A stretch of 64,000 bases of DNA. It comes from UBA974 sp002292405. Lineage in GTDB: Bacteria > Bacteroidota > Bacteroidia > Flavobacteriales_D > Sanyastnellaceae. Location: assembly GCA_943842425.1 (NCBI GenBank), contig CALTBR010000003.1, forward strand, positions 558,001 through 622,000, written 5' to 3'. Positions 17,370 to 26,626 of this stretch are shown in pieces. Below the pieces are notes generated by a model. The model was not told the DNA's origin. It saw only the letters and a program-made list of their open reading frames with translations, and did no database searches. The position numbers and the translations under genes are program-made. The stretch's first letter is position 1, and every line of letters starts with the position of its first letter.

Positions 17370-18227
17370 ATGATCATTTATTATTTCCTCTCGATTTTAC
17401 TGGGAGGTGTAATGGGGGCTATCTATTCCGTCTTGACGAATGAATCCGAATTGATTCGAGACATTCGCTTTCACAATATTGGTAGTGACGAATTAAACCC
17501 GTTAATATTAGCTGAACGGTATAGAGGTTTAAGCCTATCTCAACTTCAAATTAGGCGGAAGACCGACATTAGTGAAGAGCTCGTTAAGATTCGCCGAAAG
17601 AACCTCCTCTTACTTATGAATCCACATTTTATCTTTAATGCACTCACGGGTATTCATATGCTTTTGATCAAGGAAGACACAAAAAAAACTCTTGGTGCTC
17701 TAGCTAAATTTAAGAGACTTCTAATCAGATGTTGGGGGAGCGCCACAGACAACCCTACAAGCCTGAGGATTTCTTCTGTTCAAAAAGAAGTAGATTTTAT
17801 AAAGGACTATTTCGATCTTGAGAGTCTGAGACTTTCTGGGGAAGTGACATTCAAAATAAATACAAACGTAAATTTAGATCACGAAATTCCAGCATTTTTG
17901 ATTCAACCTATAGTAGAGAATGCACTTTGGCATGGGGTTGAGATGTCTGGCCGTGAGGGTATAATCCCCGAGATAGAATTGAGCTTTGATGTGGATACTA
18001 ATCTCAATTTACTTATAATTAGCGTTTTAGACAACGGGAGAGGACTTACAAAGGCCTCGAACTTAAAAACCCCCATAAAAATCTCTGAGGCAAAGCGTCA
18101 ATCTCACGGGCTTAATATATTGAGGGAGAGACTGAGGTTAATTTCTGAAGGGGCAGAATTCAGGCTCGCAAACAGAAAGGACCAACGAGGTTGTATAGCA
18201 ACAATATCTCTCCCATACAGGAATTAA
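17370..18227 (+). CDS. LytS/YpdA-type sensor histidine kinase
   Basis: The ATG at 17370 is preferred over a TTG two codons upstream. The 285-residue protein has one N-terminal membrane helix (about 1-20), a His_kinase domain with the phospho-acceptor in MNPHFIFNAL (about 85-95), and a C-terminal ATPase domain with IVENALWHG and DNGRGL. This is a small member of the LytS/YpdA family. These kinases normally pair with LytTR response regulators; none is adjacent, so it looks like an orphan. It converges on tsaD with a four-base overlap. Confidence 0.88.
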   Translation: MIIYYFLSILLGGVMGAIYSVLTNESELIRDIRFHNIGSDELNPLILAERYRGLSLSQLQIRRKTDISEELVKIRRKNLLLLMNPHFIFNALTGIHMLLIKEDTKKTLGALAKFKRLLIRCWGSATDNPTSLRISSVQKEVDFIKDYFDLESLRLSGEVTFKINTNVNLDHEIPAFLIQPIVENALWHGVEMSGREGIIPEIELSFDVDTNLNLLIISVLDNGRGLTKASNLKTPIKISEAKRQSHGLNILRERLRLISEGAEFRLANRKDQRGCIATISLPYRN

Positions 18228-19255
18228 GAATTGAGATCAGGCATCCTGGGCTTCGGGGTGTCTGAGAGGCTCCCAAACAGCTTTTCGGCTGCATCGAAGA
18301 CACCTACCATACCCACCATTGCAGCATTGTCAGTACAATAACTCATAGGGGGAATGAAAACCTCCCACGGATCTTCTGGCAAAGATTCTTTATCGGTGAG
18401 CGCTTTTCTCAATCCAGAATTTGCCGAAACACCTCCAGCAATGGCCACTTGCTTTATTCCTGTAGTATTTACTGCCAGCTCTAATTTCGTGATGAGCATT
18501 GTGACAATCGCCGATTGTACTGAAGCACAAAAATCATGTAGGTTATTGTCAATAAACTCTGGTTCTTGAGAAAGTTGAAGTTGTAGAAACCTGAGCACTT
18601 GAGTTTTTAAGCCACTGAAACTCATATTTAATCCCACTACTTTCGACTCAGAAAACGAGAATGCTTCTGGATTTCCCAATGTTGCATACTTATCTATCAG
18701 CGGGCCTCCAGGATAAGGCAGCCCTATCAATTTTGCGACTTTATCGAAAGCCTCTCCTGCAGCATCATCAAGAGTAGCGCCAATCACCTCCATGTTAGAT
18801 GGAGAGTGCACATGGATAATTTGGGTATGTCCACCCGAAACGGTAAGACATAAAAACGGAAATCCCGGGGGTGGTCCAGGAGAAATGAAGTGAGCTAGAA
18901 CATGTGCCCTCATGTGATGAACAGGAACGGTAGGAATCCTACAAGCCCATGCCCAGGCCTTCGCAAATGAAGCGCCGACAAGTAGAGACCCACTAAGCCC
19001 TGGCCCTATAGTATATGCCACAGCATCAATTTCATTCGGAGAAATTCCAGCATCAGAAATGGCTAGTTCTACTGTTGGAGTGATATTGCTGAGATGGGCA
19101 CGAGAAGCCAGTTCAGGAACCACTCCTCCATATCTCGCATGAATTTCCTGATTGGCCACTAAATTTGAAAGCACCTTATTGCCCTGTAATACAGCTACTC
19201 CAGTATCATCACAAGATGATTCAATAGCAAGGATAGTCAGATTAGAGATTTTCAT
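18224..19255 (-). CDS. tsaD: tRNA N6-threonylcarbamoyladenosine transferase TsaD
   Basis: A 343-residue protein of the Kae1/TsaD ASKHA family: N-terminal AIESSCDDTGVAV, the metal-binding HHMRAH motif, CLTVSGGHTQI, and late GGVSANSGLR. TsaD transfers threonylcarbamoyl to A37 of ANN-decoding tRNAs together with TsaB and TsaE. The start is supported by a TACTTTTG promoter element about 20 bases upstream. Confidence 0.97.
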   Translation of the reverse strand: MKISNLTILAIESSCDDTGVAVLQGNKVLSNLVANQEIHARYGGVVPELASRAHLSNITPTVELAISDAGISPNEIDAVAYTIGPGLSGSLLVGASFAKAWAWACRIPTVPVHHMRAHVLAHFISPGPPPGFPFLCLTVSGGHTQIIHVHSPSNMEVIGATLDDAAGEAFDKVAKLIGLPYPGGPLIDKYATLGNPEAFSFSESKVVGLNMSFSGLKTQVLRFLQLQLSQEPEFIDNNLHDFCASVQSAIVTMLITKLELAVNTTGIKQVAIAGGVSANSGLRKALTDKESLPEDPWEVFIPPMSYCTDNAAMVGMVGVFDAAEKLFGSLSDTPKPRMPDLNS

Positions 19256-19274
19256 TTGTGAAATAAAGCAGCGA

Positions 19275-19282
19275 CAAAAGTA
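19275..19282 (-). promoter_or_regulatory. -7 promoter element TACTTTTG for tsaD
   Basis: A perfect TAnnTTTG element on the minus strand, 20 bases upstream of the tsaD start. Confidence 0.55.
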
Positions 19283-19495
19283 CGATGCCTAAGTCGTCTT
19301 AACTTGCTCCAAGTACTGCTTAAAAAACAGCTGACACTGAAAACAAGTCAAATACAAAGTAAATAAGCCGTTGGATACAATATCTTTACCATTGTTAGAA
19401 AACACAATTGATCATCATAATGGCCGGTTTGCCATATATATTTTTTATAATTTTTCATGTTTCATGAAATTATTTAAACTCAAAAAATACCTAAA

Positions 19496-20593
19496 ATGAA
19501 ATTTGCACATTCTGTACTATTCACATCTATGCTAACTTTTGCTTTATCTATATCAGCCCAAATTACAATTACTTCTTCTGACCTCCCTCAAGCTGGTGAA
19601 ACTTACACCATACAAACCTCGTTACCAGATCCACTCACTGACTTCACTACAACCGGAGAAGGTTTTGATTGGGATTTTTCTGATTTGGTTTCTGATTCTG
19701 AAGCTGAAGTAGAGTTTGGAGCTATGGGAGATGCTCCGTTTACTGCACAACTTTCTTTCAACAACGAATGGACCAACACAGAGTACTTATGTGATGTATT
19801 CGGTCCTGGAGAATTTGACCTCGCAGCTTTAGAGGATTTTGGTATTGAGTTACCCGTAACGATATCTAATCTATACAGCTACTTACAAACCTCTAACGAT
19901 TCATATAACATCGCAGGAATCTCGATGAGCATCGAAGGGCTGGACCTTCCTGTTGAATACTCTGACATAGACGAGATTCACCCGCTACCATTAAACTACA
20001 TGAACGAAATCAACTCTACCTCAGCATTCACTGTTAATATTCCTGAAGTATTTACGTATGAGACTTCTGCTTCAAGAGTAGGTTCTGTTGATGGTTGGGG
20101 CAACCTTATCTTACCAGGTGGAGCTACGCACGAAGTTTTAAGAGTAAACACTACAATTACAACACAAGATATCTTTTCTCTTTCGGGATCAGATCCTTTC
20201 GAGATCGATAGAGTCTCTAATGTTTACTCTTGGATAGGAGATGGAGGAATGCCTTATTTAGAAGTTACCACAATGTTCGGCACTATTTTTTCTGTAGAAT
20301 ACCAAGGAGAAGCTACCATTATAGACACTTCTGGAAATGGTATAACCGCTGTTATTCCTAACGCTCTCGTCCCATTCCCCAATCCAATTTCTGCATCTGA
20401 TGACATCATTTTAAGCGGAGCTTCGCTAGATACTAAATGGGAACTGAGAGATGCTAAAGGTCGTGTAATCAATACAGGATTCGGAAACACGATTTCAACG
20501 AATGGGTTATCCTCAGGAGCTTATTTGGTTTCTGATATCACATTACTAAATAAAGGTTTGCGTTCTCGTCCTTCAACAGTAATCATTAAGTAA
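19496..20593 (+). CDS. Secreted T9SS-exported protein, unknown function
   Basis: A 365-residue protein with a signal peptide ending SISAQ and a C-terminal type A sorting domain (about 288-365: PFPNPISASDDIIL, WELRDAKGRVI, GLSSGAYLV). It should be exported through the type IX system and released or anchored outside. The middle is beta-rich and acidic (FDWDFSDL, YSYLQTSND) and not assigned to any family. Some 240 bases precede it, holding the tsaD promoter and a TATCTTTA element at 19381-19388 that may serve this gene. It converges on the next lipoprotein gene. Confidence 0.8.
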   Translation: MKFAHSVLFTSMLTFALSISAQITITSSDLPQAGETYTIQTSLPDPLTDFTTTGEGFDWDFSDLVSDSEAEVEFGAMGDAPFTAQLSFNNEWTNTEYLCDVFGPGEFDLAALEDFGIELPVTISNLYSYLQTSNDSYNIAGISMSIEGLDLPVEYSDIDEIHPLPLNYMNEINSTSAFTVNIPEVFTYETSASRVGSVDGWGNLILPGGATHEVLRVNTTITTQDIFSLSGSDPFEIDRVSNVYSWIGDGGMPYLEVTTMFGTIFSVEYQGEATIIDTSGNGITAVIPNALVPFPNPISASDDIILSGASLDTKWELRDAKGRVINTGFGNTISTNGLSSGAYLVSDITLLNKGLRSRPSTVIIK

Positions 20594-20598
20594 AACGA

Positions 20599-21717
20599 CT
20601 ACGGACAAGTATAATCTGAGATGGGGTTAGGCGTACAGAAATTCAGTTCTGCCGTCTCATCCCCTTCTTGTAAGTGCTCAATGGTATCAGTTGTATATCC
20701 TAGACCAAACACACCTTGAATCGTCCTTGAGGCCCAAAGACCTAAACCACCATTGATGTTACTGTATTCAGGTCTATCTTGGATGACACCTGTAATGGGA
20801 GAATTAATATCTAGATATATCGCAAGTTGCTCATTTGCTACAATAAGTAAGAAATCAAATGCACGCGATATTTGAACATCTTCATCCCAAATACCTAACT
20901 CTCGTGTTATTCGAATATTCTTTTCAAGTCTGGTAGAAAGAGTGCTATAGAATGTTGCCCCACCAAATACCTTGGTTAATTGTTCGCCTCCATCATCATC
21001 ACTAGGATCTAATGAACCTATAGGAATTTCCATTGTTCGGTACTTAGAACTATCTAAAATTGTATGAAAATCATCCGCCCAGTAGTTCTCCATAAAATGC
21101 ACTCTAATGACAGCATCATAGCGCGCCGCGCCTGGTGTTGAAGACCACTTGAAGGTATAATCTGGATATGTTACATTCGTAATTCCCACACTTGCAAATC
21201 CCAACTTTAAATTATCTATACCCATGGGAGGTTGTGTTATATTCCCTAAAGTCATAGCGATCATATTCGTACTTGCTTCAACATCTGTAGTGTCATCAAT
21301 CACAATCTCCAATCGATAAGATGCATCAGGATTTAGACCATCACCATCTTGATGACGGGTAGAGACAAAATACTCTCTGTGCTCAGGAGCGAAAAACACC
21401 CCGTCATCTTCCTTATCTTGTAAGAGAGTATCGTTTAATTCAAAGACCCTGCCGTCAATTCCATTTATAACCTCAACAAACTGTGCATGAAGTCGAGTCG
21501 GATCATACTCAGAAGAGTCGGCGATTTGAGCTACTTGAGTTTGGTCTCCCTCACCTAACCATGTGCGGTTAATACGAACCCACTGCGTATCTAACTCAGC
21601 GTCTAGCAGGCCAAATACTACAGGAATAGATTTGTATGGAGCCGTTAAATCTACATCTGTAGTACAACTTGACAATCCCATAATGGAAATAAGGAAAAAT
21701 AGGTGTTTTACTTGCAT
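20599..21717 (-). CDS. DUF4249-like lipoprotein
   Basis: A 372-residue lipoprotein with lipobox GLSSC (cysteine at residue 18) followed by a beta-rich region beginning DVDLTAPYKSIPVVFGLLD. The early VFGLLD and WVRINR elements, and the position of the domain, resemble DUF4249 envelope proteins of Bacteroidota, which have no known function. A -7-like TATCTTCG lies five bases upstream of the start (21722-21729). It probably faces the periplasm or cell surface. Confidence 0.7.
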   Translation of the reverse strand: MQVKHLFFLISIMGLSSCTTDVDLTAPYKSIPVVFGLLDAELDTQWVRINRTWLGEGDQTQVAQIADSSEYDPTRLHAQFVEVINGIDGRVFELNDTLLQDKEDDGVFFAPEHREYFVSTRHQDGDGLNPDASYRLEIVIDDTTDVEASTNMIAMTLGNITQPPMGIDNLKLGFASVGITNVTYPDYTFKWSSTPGAARYDAVIRVHFMENYWADDFHTILDSSKYRTMEIPIGSLDPSDDDGGEQLTKVFGGATFYSTLSTRLEKNIRITRELGIWDEDVQISRAFDFLLIVANEQLAIYLDINSPITGVIQDRPEYSNINGGLGLWASRTIQGVFGLGYTTDTIEHLQEGDETAELNFCTPNPISDYTCP

Positions 21718-21721
21718 GTCG

Positions 21722-21729
21722 CGAAGATA
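21722..21729 (-). promoter_or_regulatory. -7-like element TATCTTCG
   Basis: Differs from TAnnTTTG at one position and lies five bases before the ATG at 21717 on the minus strand. Confidence 0.4.
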
Positions 21730-21730
21730 C

Positions 21731-22789
21731 TTATTTAAGGGCTAGTAAAAATTCTATTGCATCTACACCATCAGCGTAATCATCCAAAGCAGGAGATTGA
21801 GCAGAACCGAGATCTGTTTGGGCAATTGTAGGCGATTGTTTCGATAAGGATGACTTAAATTGCTTTGCTCCAGCTCTCGAAGTAACTAACTGAAGACCAT
21901 CTTGGTATTCAGACAACTTATTGACGATCTGATCGATCTTGTCGTAGCGTTCTATAAAAAGAGAACCCACCGGAGACACCCATTGGTCGTCTTCTTTTAC
22001 TAAAAGGAAGCCATTTTCTATCAAAACATCTCTATTGAGAAGCCAAATAGCTTTGTGATAATCATAGTTGTTGGCATACTTGTTATTCATCGCTAAATCC
22101 CCCCACGATACCCAAGCTCCAAAACACCTGTCGAGATCGAAATCTCTAGGTAAGAAAACCTTCGTAGTACTTCTGCACCCCAATCCGAAATGAGTAAATA
22201 TATCATCTCCCAGAGCTTTCAACTCATCTTCGGACTCTAAGCCGTCAAGAACAGCAACACCCGTTCTTTGGGCTCTAAAAAGATGAGGCAAATGTCCGAA
22301 ATACGCGTCAAAATATCGCATTGTATTTGAGCTGCCAGTAGCTATAACTGCATCCACTTCACCTAATTTACCCTCTACAAAAGTAATCCTACCTTTTAGC
22401 TTAGGTTCAATTTTTTCAATCTCGTGAACAACTCGTTTAGGTAAAACCATATCTACACTCGAGGCCTTAATCGCAACATTGTGGCCAGTTACAACAGAAC
22501 AAAGAATATCGTGAAACCCAACAAGAGGTAAATTTCCAGCTAAAATGAGACCCACTCTTTTTCCAGAATCCCTTTCTATTGCATCGGGAAGATTATAATT
22601 TAAAAGCCACTTACTTACCTGATCTTCTCCCAATGATTCTCCTATCGACTTAAAGGCAGTCTTCACACTATCAGCTGTAAACCAACCATTATGAGCTTCA
22701 GCCAATCGCAATAATTCGTGATCGTTGGGGGCGTTATGTAGAAACCAAATTCCTAGTTTCTTTAAGACAGGTTGTAGTGTGTTCACTGT
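21731..22789 (-). CDS. Acyl-CoA reductase (LuxC-like)
   Basis: An aldehyde-dehydrogenase-fold protein matching the LuxC/acyl-CoA reductase family: AEAHNGWFT near the N-terminus, ILAGNLPLVGFHD, and the active-site cysteine region HFGLGCRSTTKVFLP. Such enzymes reduce fatty acyl-CoA or acyl-ACP to the aldehyde with NADPH. The frame is open to an ATG at 22885, but I choose the GTG at 22789 because a minus-strand promoter element (22815-22822) lies between, and the family's usual N-terminus begins there. That gives 352 residues. It is divergent from, and its promoter interleaves with, the ferredoxin gene. Confidence 0.85.
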   Translation of the reverse strand, partial: TVNTLQPVLKKLGIWFLHNAPNDHELLRLAEAHNGWFTADSVKTAFKSIGESLGEDQVSKWLLNYNLPDAIERDSGKRVGLILAGNLPLVGFHDILCSVVTGHNVAIKASSVDMVLPKRVVHEIEKIEPKLKGRITFVEGKLGEVDAVIATGSSNTMRYFDAYFGHLPHLFRAQRTGVAVLDGLESEDELKALGDDIFTHFGLGCRSTTKVFLPRDFDLDRCFGAWVSWGDLAMNNKYANNYDYHKAIWLLNRDVLIENGFLLVKEDDQWVSPVGSLFIERYDKIDQIVNKLSEYQDGLQLVTSRAGAKQFKSSLSKQSPTIAQTDLGSAQSPALDDYADGVDAIEFLLALK

Positions 22790-22796
22790 ATCTTTG
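22789..22796 (+). promoter_or_regulatory. -7 promoter element TATCTTTG for ferredoxin gene
   Basis: A perfect TAnnTTTG element 27 bases upstream of the ferredoxin ATG at 22824. Confidence 0.6.
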
Positions 22797-22814
22797 TATC
22801 TGAAAATTGAAAGG

Positions 22815-22822
22815 CAAAAGTA
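22815..22822 (-). promoter_or_regulatory. -7 promoter element TACTTTTG for acyl-CoA reductase gene
   Basis: A perfect minus-strand TAnnTTTG element 25 bases upstream of the GTG at 22789. It excludes the more distant ATGs as starts and overlaps the leader of the divergent ferredoxin gene. Confidence 0.55.
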
Positions 22823-22823
22823 C

Positions 22824-23171
22824 ATGGCAATTATTATTACCGACGACTGCATTAACTGCGGAGCTTGTGAACCAGAATGTCCCAATACAGCTATCTATGA
22901 AGGAGCTGCTAAATGGAAGTTTTCTGACGGTACTGGGTTTGCTGGCAAGGGAGTACACCCAACAGCCGGAGAAGTAGATGCTGACACGGAAAACGATGCT
23001 ATCAGTATGGATTTATATTTCATCTCTCCAGAAAAATGCACTGAGTGCGTAGGCTTCCATGACGAGCCACAATGCGCTGCTGTTTGTCCTGTAGATTGTT
23101 GCGTTGATGATGAAGATGTGCGTGAAAGTGAGGAAGTCTTACTCTCAAAAAAGACGTTTTTACACGTCTAA
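22824..23171 (+). CDS. 4Fe-4S dicluster ferredoxin
   Basis: A 115-residue soluble ferredoxin with two cluster motifs: CINCGACEPECP at residues 9-20 and a second set CTECVGFHDEPQCAAVCP with the long insertion typical of the Allochromatium/FdxN-type dicluster proteins. It carries electrons in the cytosol. The start is the ATG at 22824, since it opens the standard MAIIITDDC N-terminus. It shares a short regulatory gap with the acyl-CoA reductase gene; joint function is possible but unproven. Confidence 0.93.
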   Translation: MAIIITDDCINCGACEPECPNTAIYEGAAKWKFSDGTGFAGKGVHPTAGEVDADTENDAISMDLYFISPEKCTECVGFHDEPQCAAVCPVDCCVDDEDVRESEEVLLSKKTFLHV

Positions 23172-23204
23172 GGGAAATAATATGTATACCCTATGAGGCG
23201 TTAA

Positions 23205-24092
23205 ATGACAATGAACAAGAAAATACTAAGTTTTGGTTTTTTCACTGTTTTATTATGTCCGTTTTTCACTTCTGCCCAAACAGCGCAATTCGCTTCTCTA
23301 AGTTCAGCGAAAACCGACACCGATAGAGCAATAGCTCATCAGGCCTTGAAGAATTACGTAATACAGAATCTAAACGATGCTCTAACTACAGAAGATTTAG
23401 AACCTTTGATCAGCAACTGGCCTGCAGGTAACATTACAGCTGGCTCTGGAAATGAGAAGGTCGTTATTCTATCTTGGAATTCTGAAAGATTAGATAGGAC
23501 GCAGGACTATGGATGTTTTATTATTTTCGGGTTTAAAAAAATGGGGGATTTCAGCACTTTTAAATGGACTGAACTTACTCACAACAGGAAAGAAGACCCT
23601 ACAAATGTTGAACGAAGCTATAGAGCCGATGATTGGCCAGGAGCCATCTATTACAAACTTATACTTACCCACGTGAAGAAATCTCCTGTATATACGTTAC
23701 TCGGTTGGGAGGGTGCAGATGGTCAAGTCACGCGTAAGATTATTGAGACGATGATTATTACAAATGATAGGGTTCGCTTAGGCGTACCATATTTAAAAAC
23801 CGACGAGGGTCTAAAAAAACGACACGTATTAGAATATGGAGACGCTCTTCAAGCTACACTTAACTATGAGGCTGATCAGAAAAGGATAGTACTTGATCGT
23901 CTTGCCCCAAGCGACCCGTCCCTAATAGGAGCAACTGCGTTTTACGGTCCTACGATGGAATACGATGCCTTTGTTTGGGATAATGGGAAATGGGTGCTTA
24001 CTAAAAATGTAAGTGTTAGCAACAACAAATCGAATAAAAGAACGAAAATCTATAACGACCCCAGACCTAACAGGTCGAAAAGATCTAACTAA
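23205..24092 (+). CDS. Secreted protein, unknown function
   Basis: A 295-residue protein with a signal peptide ending near TSAQT and no membrane segment or sorting tail. Recognisable features are limited to a mixed alpha/beta body with VVILSWNSERLDRTQDYGC and YTLLGWEGADGQ. I do not recognise the family. It is probably periplasmic. A second secreted protein gene follows after 12 bases, suggesting co-expression. The start could be ATG 23205 or 23211. Confidence 0.7.
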   Translation: MTMNKKILSFGFFTVLLCPFFTSAQTAQFASLSSAKTDTDRAIAHQALKNYVIQNLNDALTTEDLEPLISNWPAGNITAGSGNEKVVILSWNSERLDRTQDYGCFIIFGFKKMGDFSTFKWTELTHNRKEDPTNVERSYRADDWPGAIYYKLILTHVKKSPVYTLLGWEGADGQVTRKIIETMIITNDRVRLGVPYLKTDEGLKKRHVLEYGDALQATLNYEADQKRIVLDRLAPSDPSLIGATAFYGPTMEYDAFVWDNGKWVLTKNVSVSNNKSNKRTKIYNDPRPNRSKRSN

Positions 24093-24104
24093 CATCTGAT
24101 ATTT

Positions 24105-24908
24105 ATGAAAACAGTTTTATTCATCACAAGTTTTCTATTCTTTTTTTTGAGCTCACTTGCTCAAGACAGCACCACCACTCAGACCAGAAAGTTACCATCT
24201 ATGAATGAAGAAATCTCAAACCTAACTAGAAGACCTCTAGGAGAAGGCACACTTAAGTTTGAGAACATTATTATGTACACAGTGGAAGAAAATGGTAAAA
24301 GCCGGGCAGGGAAGATCTATTTCTCTGAGAATCATGAGGCTGTTGTTTGGCTTGAAGACCTTAACCATGAAGAAAATTTGTTTTTCCGCGCGTCTCAAGA
24401 TTCGCCTATCATCACCATCACACCATCCACAAACCAAGGGGCTGAAATTGCGCCTAAAATGATTCAAGCCCTTGGATACTACAGAAACACTAAATCCACT
24501 GAGGTCTACATCATCGACAAAAAAAGTCCTTTAGACACGATTGCAAATTCAGAATGTCAACCCGCGATTGCAATGTTAGATGAGTCAGAACACACAATGT
24601 GGGTGGCTGCTAAGAAATCGTTCAAAAAGCCTGATAGATTGATGTTAGAAAGGGGGATTGGTTTAATTTTTAAGAACCAAACTCGTACACCTTTCCTTTC
24701 CTCAGCGATCATAAAAGCATCTTGGATACCTCTGGGATATAACTGCGATAGCTATAAGTTTAGAATCCTCAACTGGAGATTAGATGGTGATTTTAAATTA
24801 GAACAAGGAGATATAATGATAAAAATTTTAGGTCTTGACTTGCAACAAGTAGCTAAACAATATTTAGAAGACCTTGATAAAGAAAACAGTCTTCAAAAAG
24901 AGGATTGA
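24105..24908 (+). CDS. Secreted protein, unknown function
   Basis: A 267-residue protein with a signal peptide ending SSLAQ and a mature region with GTLKFENIIMYTVEENGK and WIPLGYNCDSYKF. No family is recognised. It follows the previous secreted protein in the same direction and probably shares its transcript. Its last 16 bases overlap the convergent Smr gene. Confidence 0.68.
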   Translation: MKTVLFITSFLFFFLSSLAQDSTTTQTRKLPSMNEEISNLTRRPLGEGTLKFENIIMYTVEENGKSRAGKIYFSENHEAVVWLEDLNHEENLFFRASQDSPIITITPSTNQGAEIAPKMIQALGYYRNTKSTEVYIIDKKSPLDTIANSECQPAIAMLDESEHTMWVAAKKSFKKPDRLMLERGIGLIFKNQTRTPFLSSAIIKASWIPLGYNCDSYKFRILNWRLDGDFKLEQGDIMIKILGLDLQQVAKQYLEDLDKENSLQKED

Positions 24909-25501
24909 CCTAAAATAACCTCGGTAGCTCCAGCACCATATTCGCGAGGGTTACCATCACGGACAGTACAATCGGGGTAATAAGAATCTAAGCGCGTTCT
25001 GATTTGATTTCTAAGTACGCCCTGCCCTACTCCATGTATAAAGATGACCCTCTTTACCCGTTGCTCACCAGCTATCCTCATCATTCTCTCAAAGTGATTA
25101 AGCTGGATATCTAACTTAGTCCTGTCTTGCAGACCTGATTGATCATCAATAAGTTCGTGGATATGAAGGTCAATCACCATGTGCTCCCCCCTCCTTTGCT
25201 GATTTGTAGCCCTAACATTAGCGTATTTAATCTCGAAATTTTTTTGAATTAGCTTCTGCCTTTCCTCATTCACGTCTTGGGCTATGATCTTATCCAAGTC
25301 GGGAAGTTTGTTGTTATACTCTTCTTCCTGTTCCGTTATACTATCACTCACAAGCATAAGTTCTGTAAGATTGTATTTCATATCAAACCCATCCTCCACT
25401 TGTACACTAGCAGTACCATCAGAAAAAATCTCTAATACAATTCCTCCACCAACATCGTTGAGGAATTTCACTTCACTGCCTATTTTTATCTCCATTGACA
25501 T
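24893..25501 (-). CDS. Smr-domain protein (DUF2027/MutS2-type)
   Basis: A 202-residue protein with an N-terminal small beta-barrel (IGSEVKFLNDVGGGIV, about 5-50), as in DUF2027 proteins, and a C-terminal Smr domain (about 107-202) with the signature DLHIHEL and the IHGVGQGVLR loop. Smr domains bind nucleic acid and some nick DNA or RNA. It is shorter than the usual bacteroidotal homologue of about 340 residues, lacking the middle domain. The ATG overlaps the threonine aldolase stop by one base (TAATG). An alternative start lies two codons on. Confidence 0.88.
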   Translation of the reverse strand: MSMEIKIGSEVKFLNDVGGGIVLEIFSDGTASVQVEDGFDMKYNLTELMLVSDSITEQEEEYNNKLPDLDKIIAQDVNEERQKLIQKNFEIKYANVRATNQQRRGEHMVIDLHIHELIDDQSGLQDRTKLDIQLNHFERMMRIAGEQRVKRVIFIHGVGQGVLRNQIRTRLDSYYPDCTVRDGNPREYGAGATEVILGQSSF

Positions 25502-26544
25502 TACTGGGCAAGTAAACTACACGCCATTTCCACTTGAGTACGAGACACGTCTAAATGTGTCACAAATCTGATGCTAGTTGGGCTAAAAGGGAAACACTCA
25601 ATCCCCATATTGCCCCACTCCTTAGCTAACTCGGCAGAGTCAATACCAGGATTAAGCTCAAGAATACATATATTCGTTTCAACCTTTGCAACGGATGCTA
25701 CAGATTTATTTTCAAGAGCTGCTTCGCAAAGCATTTTTGCATGTAGATGATCTTCTGCTAACCGGTCTAAATGATTATCAAGAGCATAAATTCCAGCTGC
25801 GGCAATTATTCCAGCTTGTCTCATCCCTCCTCCAAAAACCTTTCTAGACCTATGTGCTTTGGCAACAAAGTCTTCAGTGCCGATTAACACAGACCCCACA
25901 GGACAACCCATTCCTTTTGAAAGACAGAGTGAAATAGAATCGAAATTGCTTCCATATTTCTTAAGCGCCTCGGGGTCATTCTGAATTCCTCTTGCAACTA
26001 TGGCATTCCAAAGTCTCGCACCGTCTAAGTGCATAGAAATCGCATTTGACTTAGCGACCTGATGTATCGCCTTTATTTCTTTTTCATCCCAAACAGATCC
26101 ACCTGCTTTGTTACATGTATCTTCTAAACTCACTAAGGATGTCTTCGCATAATGGCTGTCAGCAGGGTTTATCGATTTTAAGACATCTTCTGATGTAAAC
26201 CTTCCTCTGTCTCCAGATAACAACTTAACAGAAGCACCTGATAGACGAGCTATACCACCTCCTTCATAATTGTAAATGTGGGAAAGTCTATCGCAAATTA
26301 CTTCATCACCTGGTCTGGTATGCACAGAAATCGCAATCTGATTCGTCATCGTTCCTGAAGGACAATACAAACCCGCTTCCTTCCCAAACATTTTTGCACA
26401 CCTACTTTGAAGCTCATTGATTTCCGGATCCTCAGCAAATACATCATCACCCGTAACAGCGCTATTCATAACATCTCTCATCTCAGCAGTAGGACGAGTG
26501 ACAGTATCGCTACGAAGGTCTATGGTGAATTTCTCAACTTTCAT
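25501..26544 (-). CDS. ltaE: Threonine aldolase (PLP-dependent)
   Basis: A fold-type I PLP enzyme with IDLRSDTVTRPT at the N-terminus, EAGLYCPSGTMTNQ, MHLDGARLWNA, and the cofactor lysine in CLSKGMGCPVGS. It cleaves L-threonine or allo-threonine to glycine and acetaldehyde. The ATG at 26544 is chosen over 26565 because a TATCTTTG promoter element (26563-26570) overlaps the earlier one. That gives 347 residues, normal for the family. The Smr gene follows with a one-base overlap. Confidence 0.93.
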   Translation of the reverse strand: MKVEKFTIDLRSDTVTRPTAEMRDVMNSAVTGDDVFAEDPEINELQSRCAKMFGKEAGLYCPSGTMTNQIAISVHTRPGDEVICDRLSHIYNYEGGGIARLSGASVKLLSGDRGRFTSEDVLKSINPADSHYAKTSLVSLEDTCNKAGGSVWDEKEIKAIHQVAKSNAISMHLDGARLWNAIVARGIQNDPEALKKYGSNFDSISLCLSKGMGCPVGSVLIGTEDFVAKAHRSRKVFGGGMRQAGIIAAAGIYALDNHLDRLAEDHLHAKMLCEAALENKSVASVAKVETNICILELNPGIDSAELAKEWGNMGIECFPFSPTSIRFVTHLDVSRTQVEMACSLLAQ

Positions 26545-26562
26545 GATGTAAAATATATTTAA

Positions 26563-26570
26563 CAAAGATA
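26563..26570 (-). promoter_or_regulatory. -7 promoter element TATCTTTG for threonine aldolase gene
   Basis: A perfect TAnnTTTG element on the minus strand, 19 bases before the chosen start at 26544. Confidence 0.6.
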
Positions 26571-26626
26571 AATTAGGATTGTTGGCATGTGAGCAACATA
26601 CTCAAAGTTTTGATTAGATTGCACAC

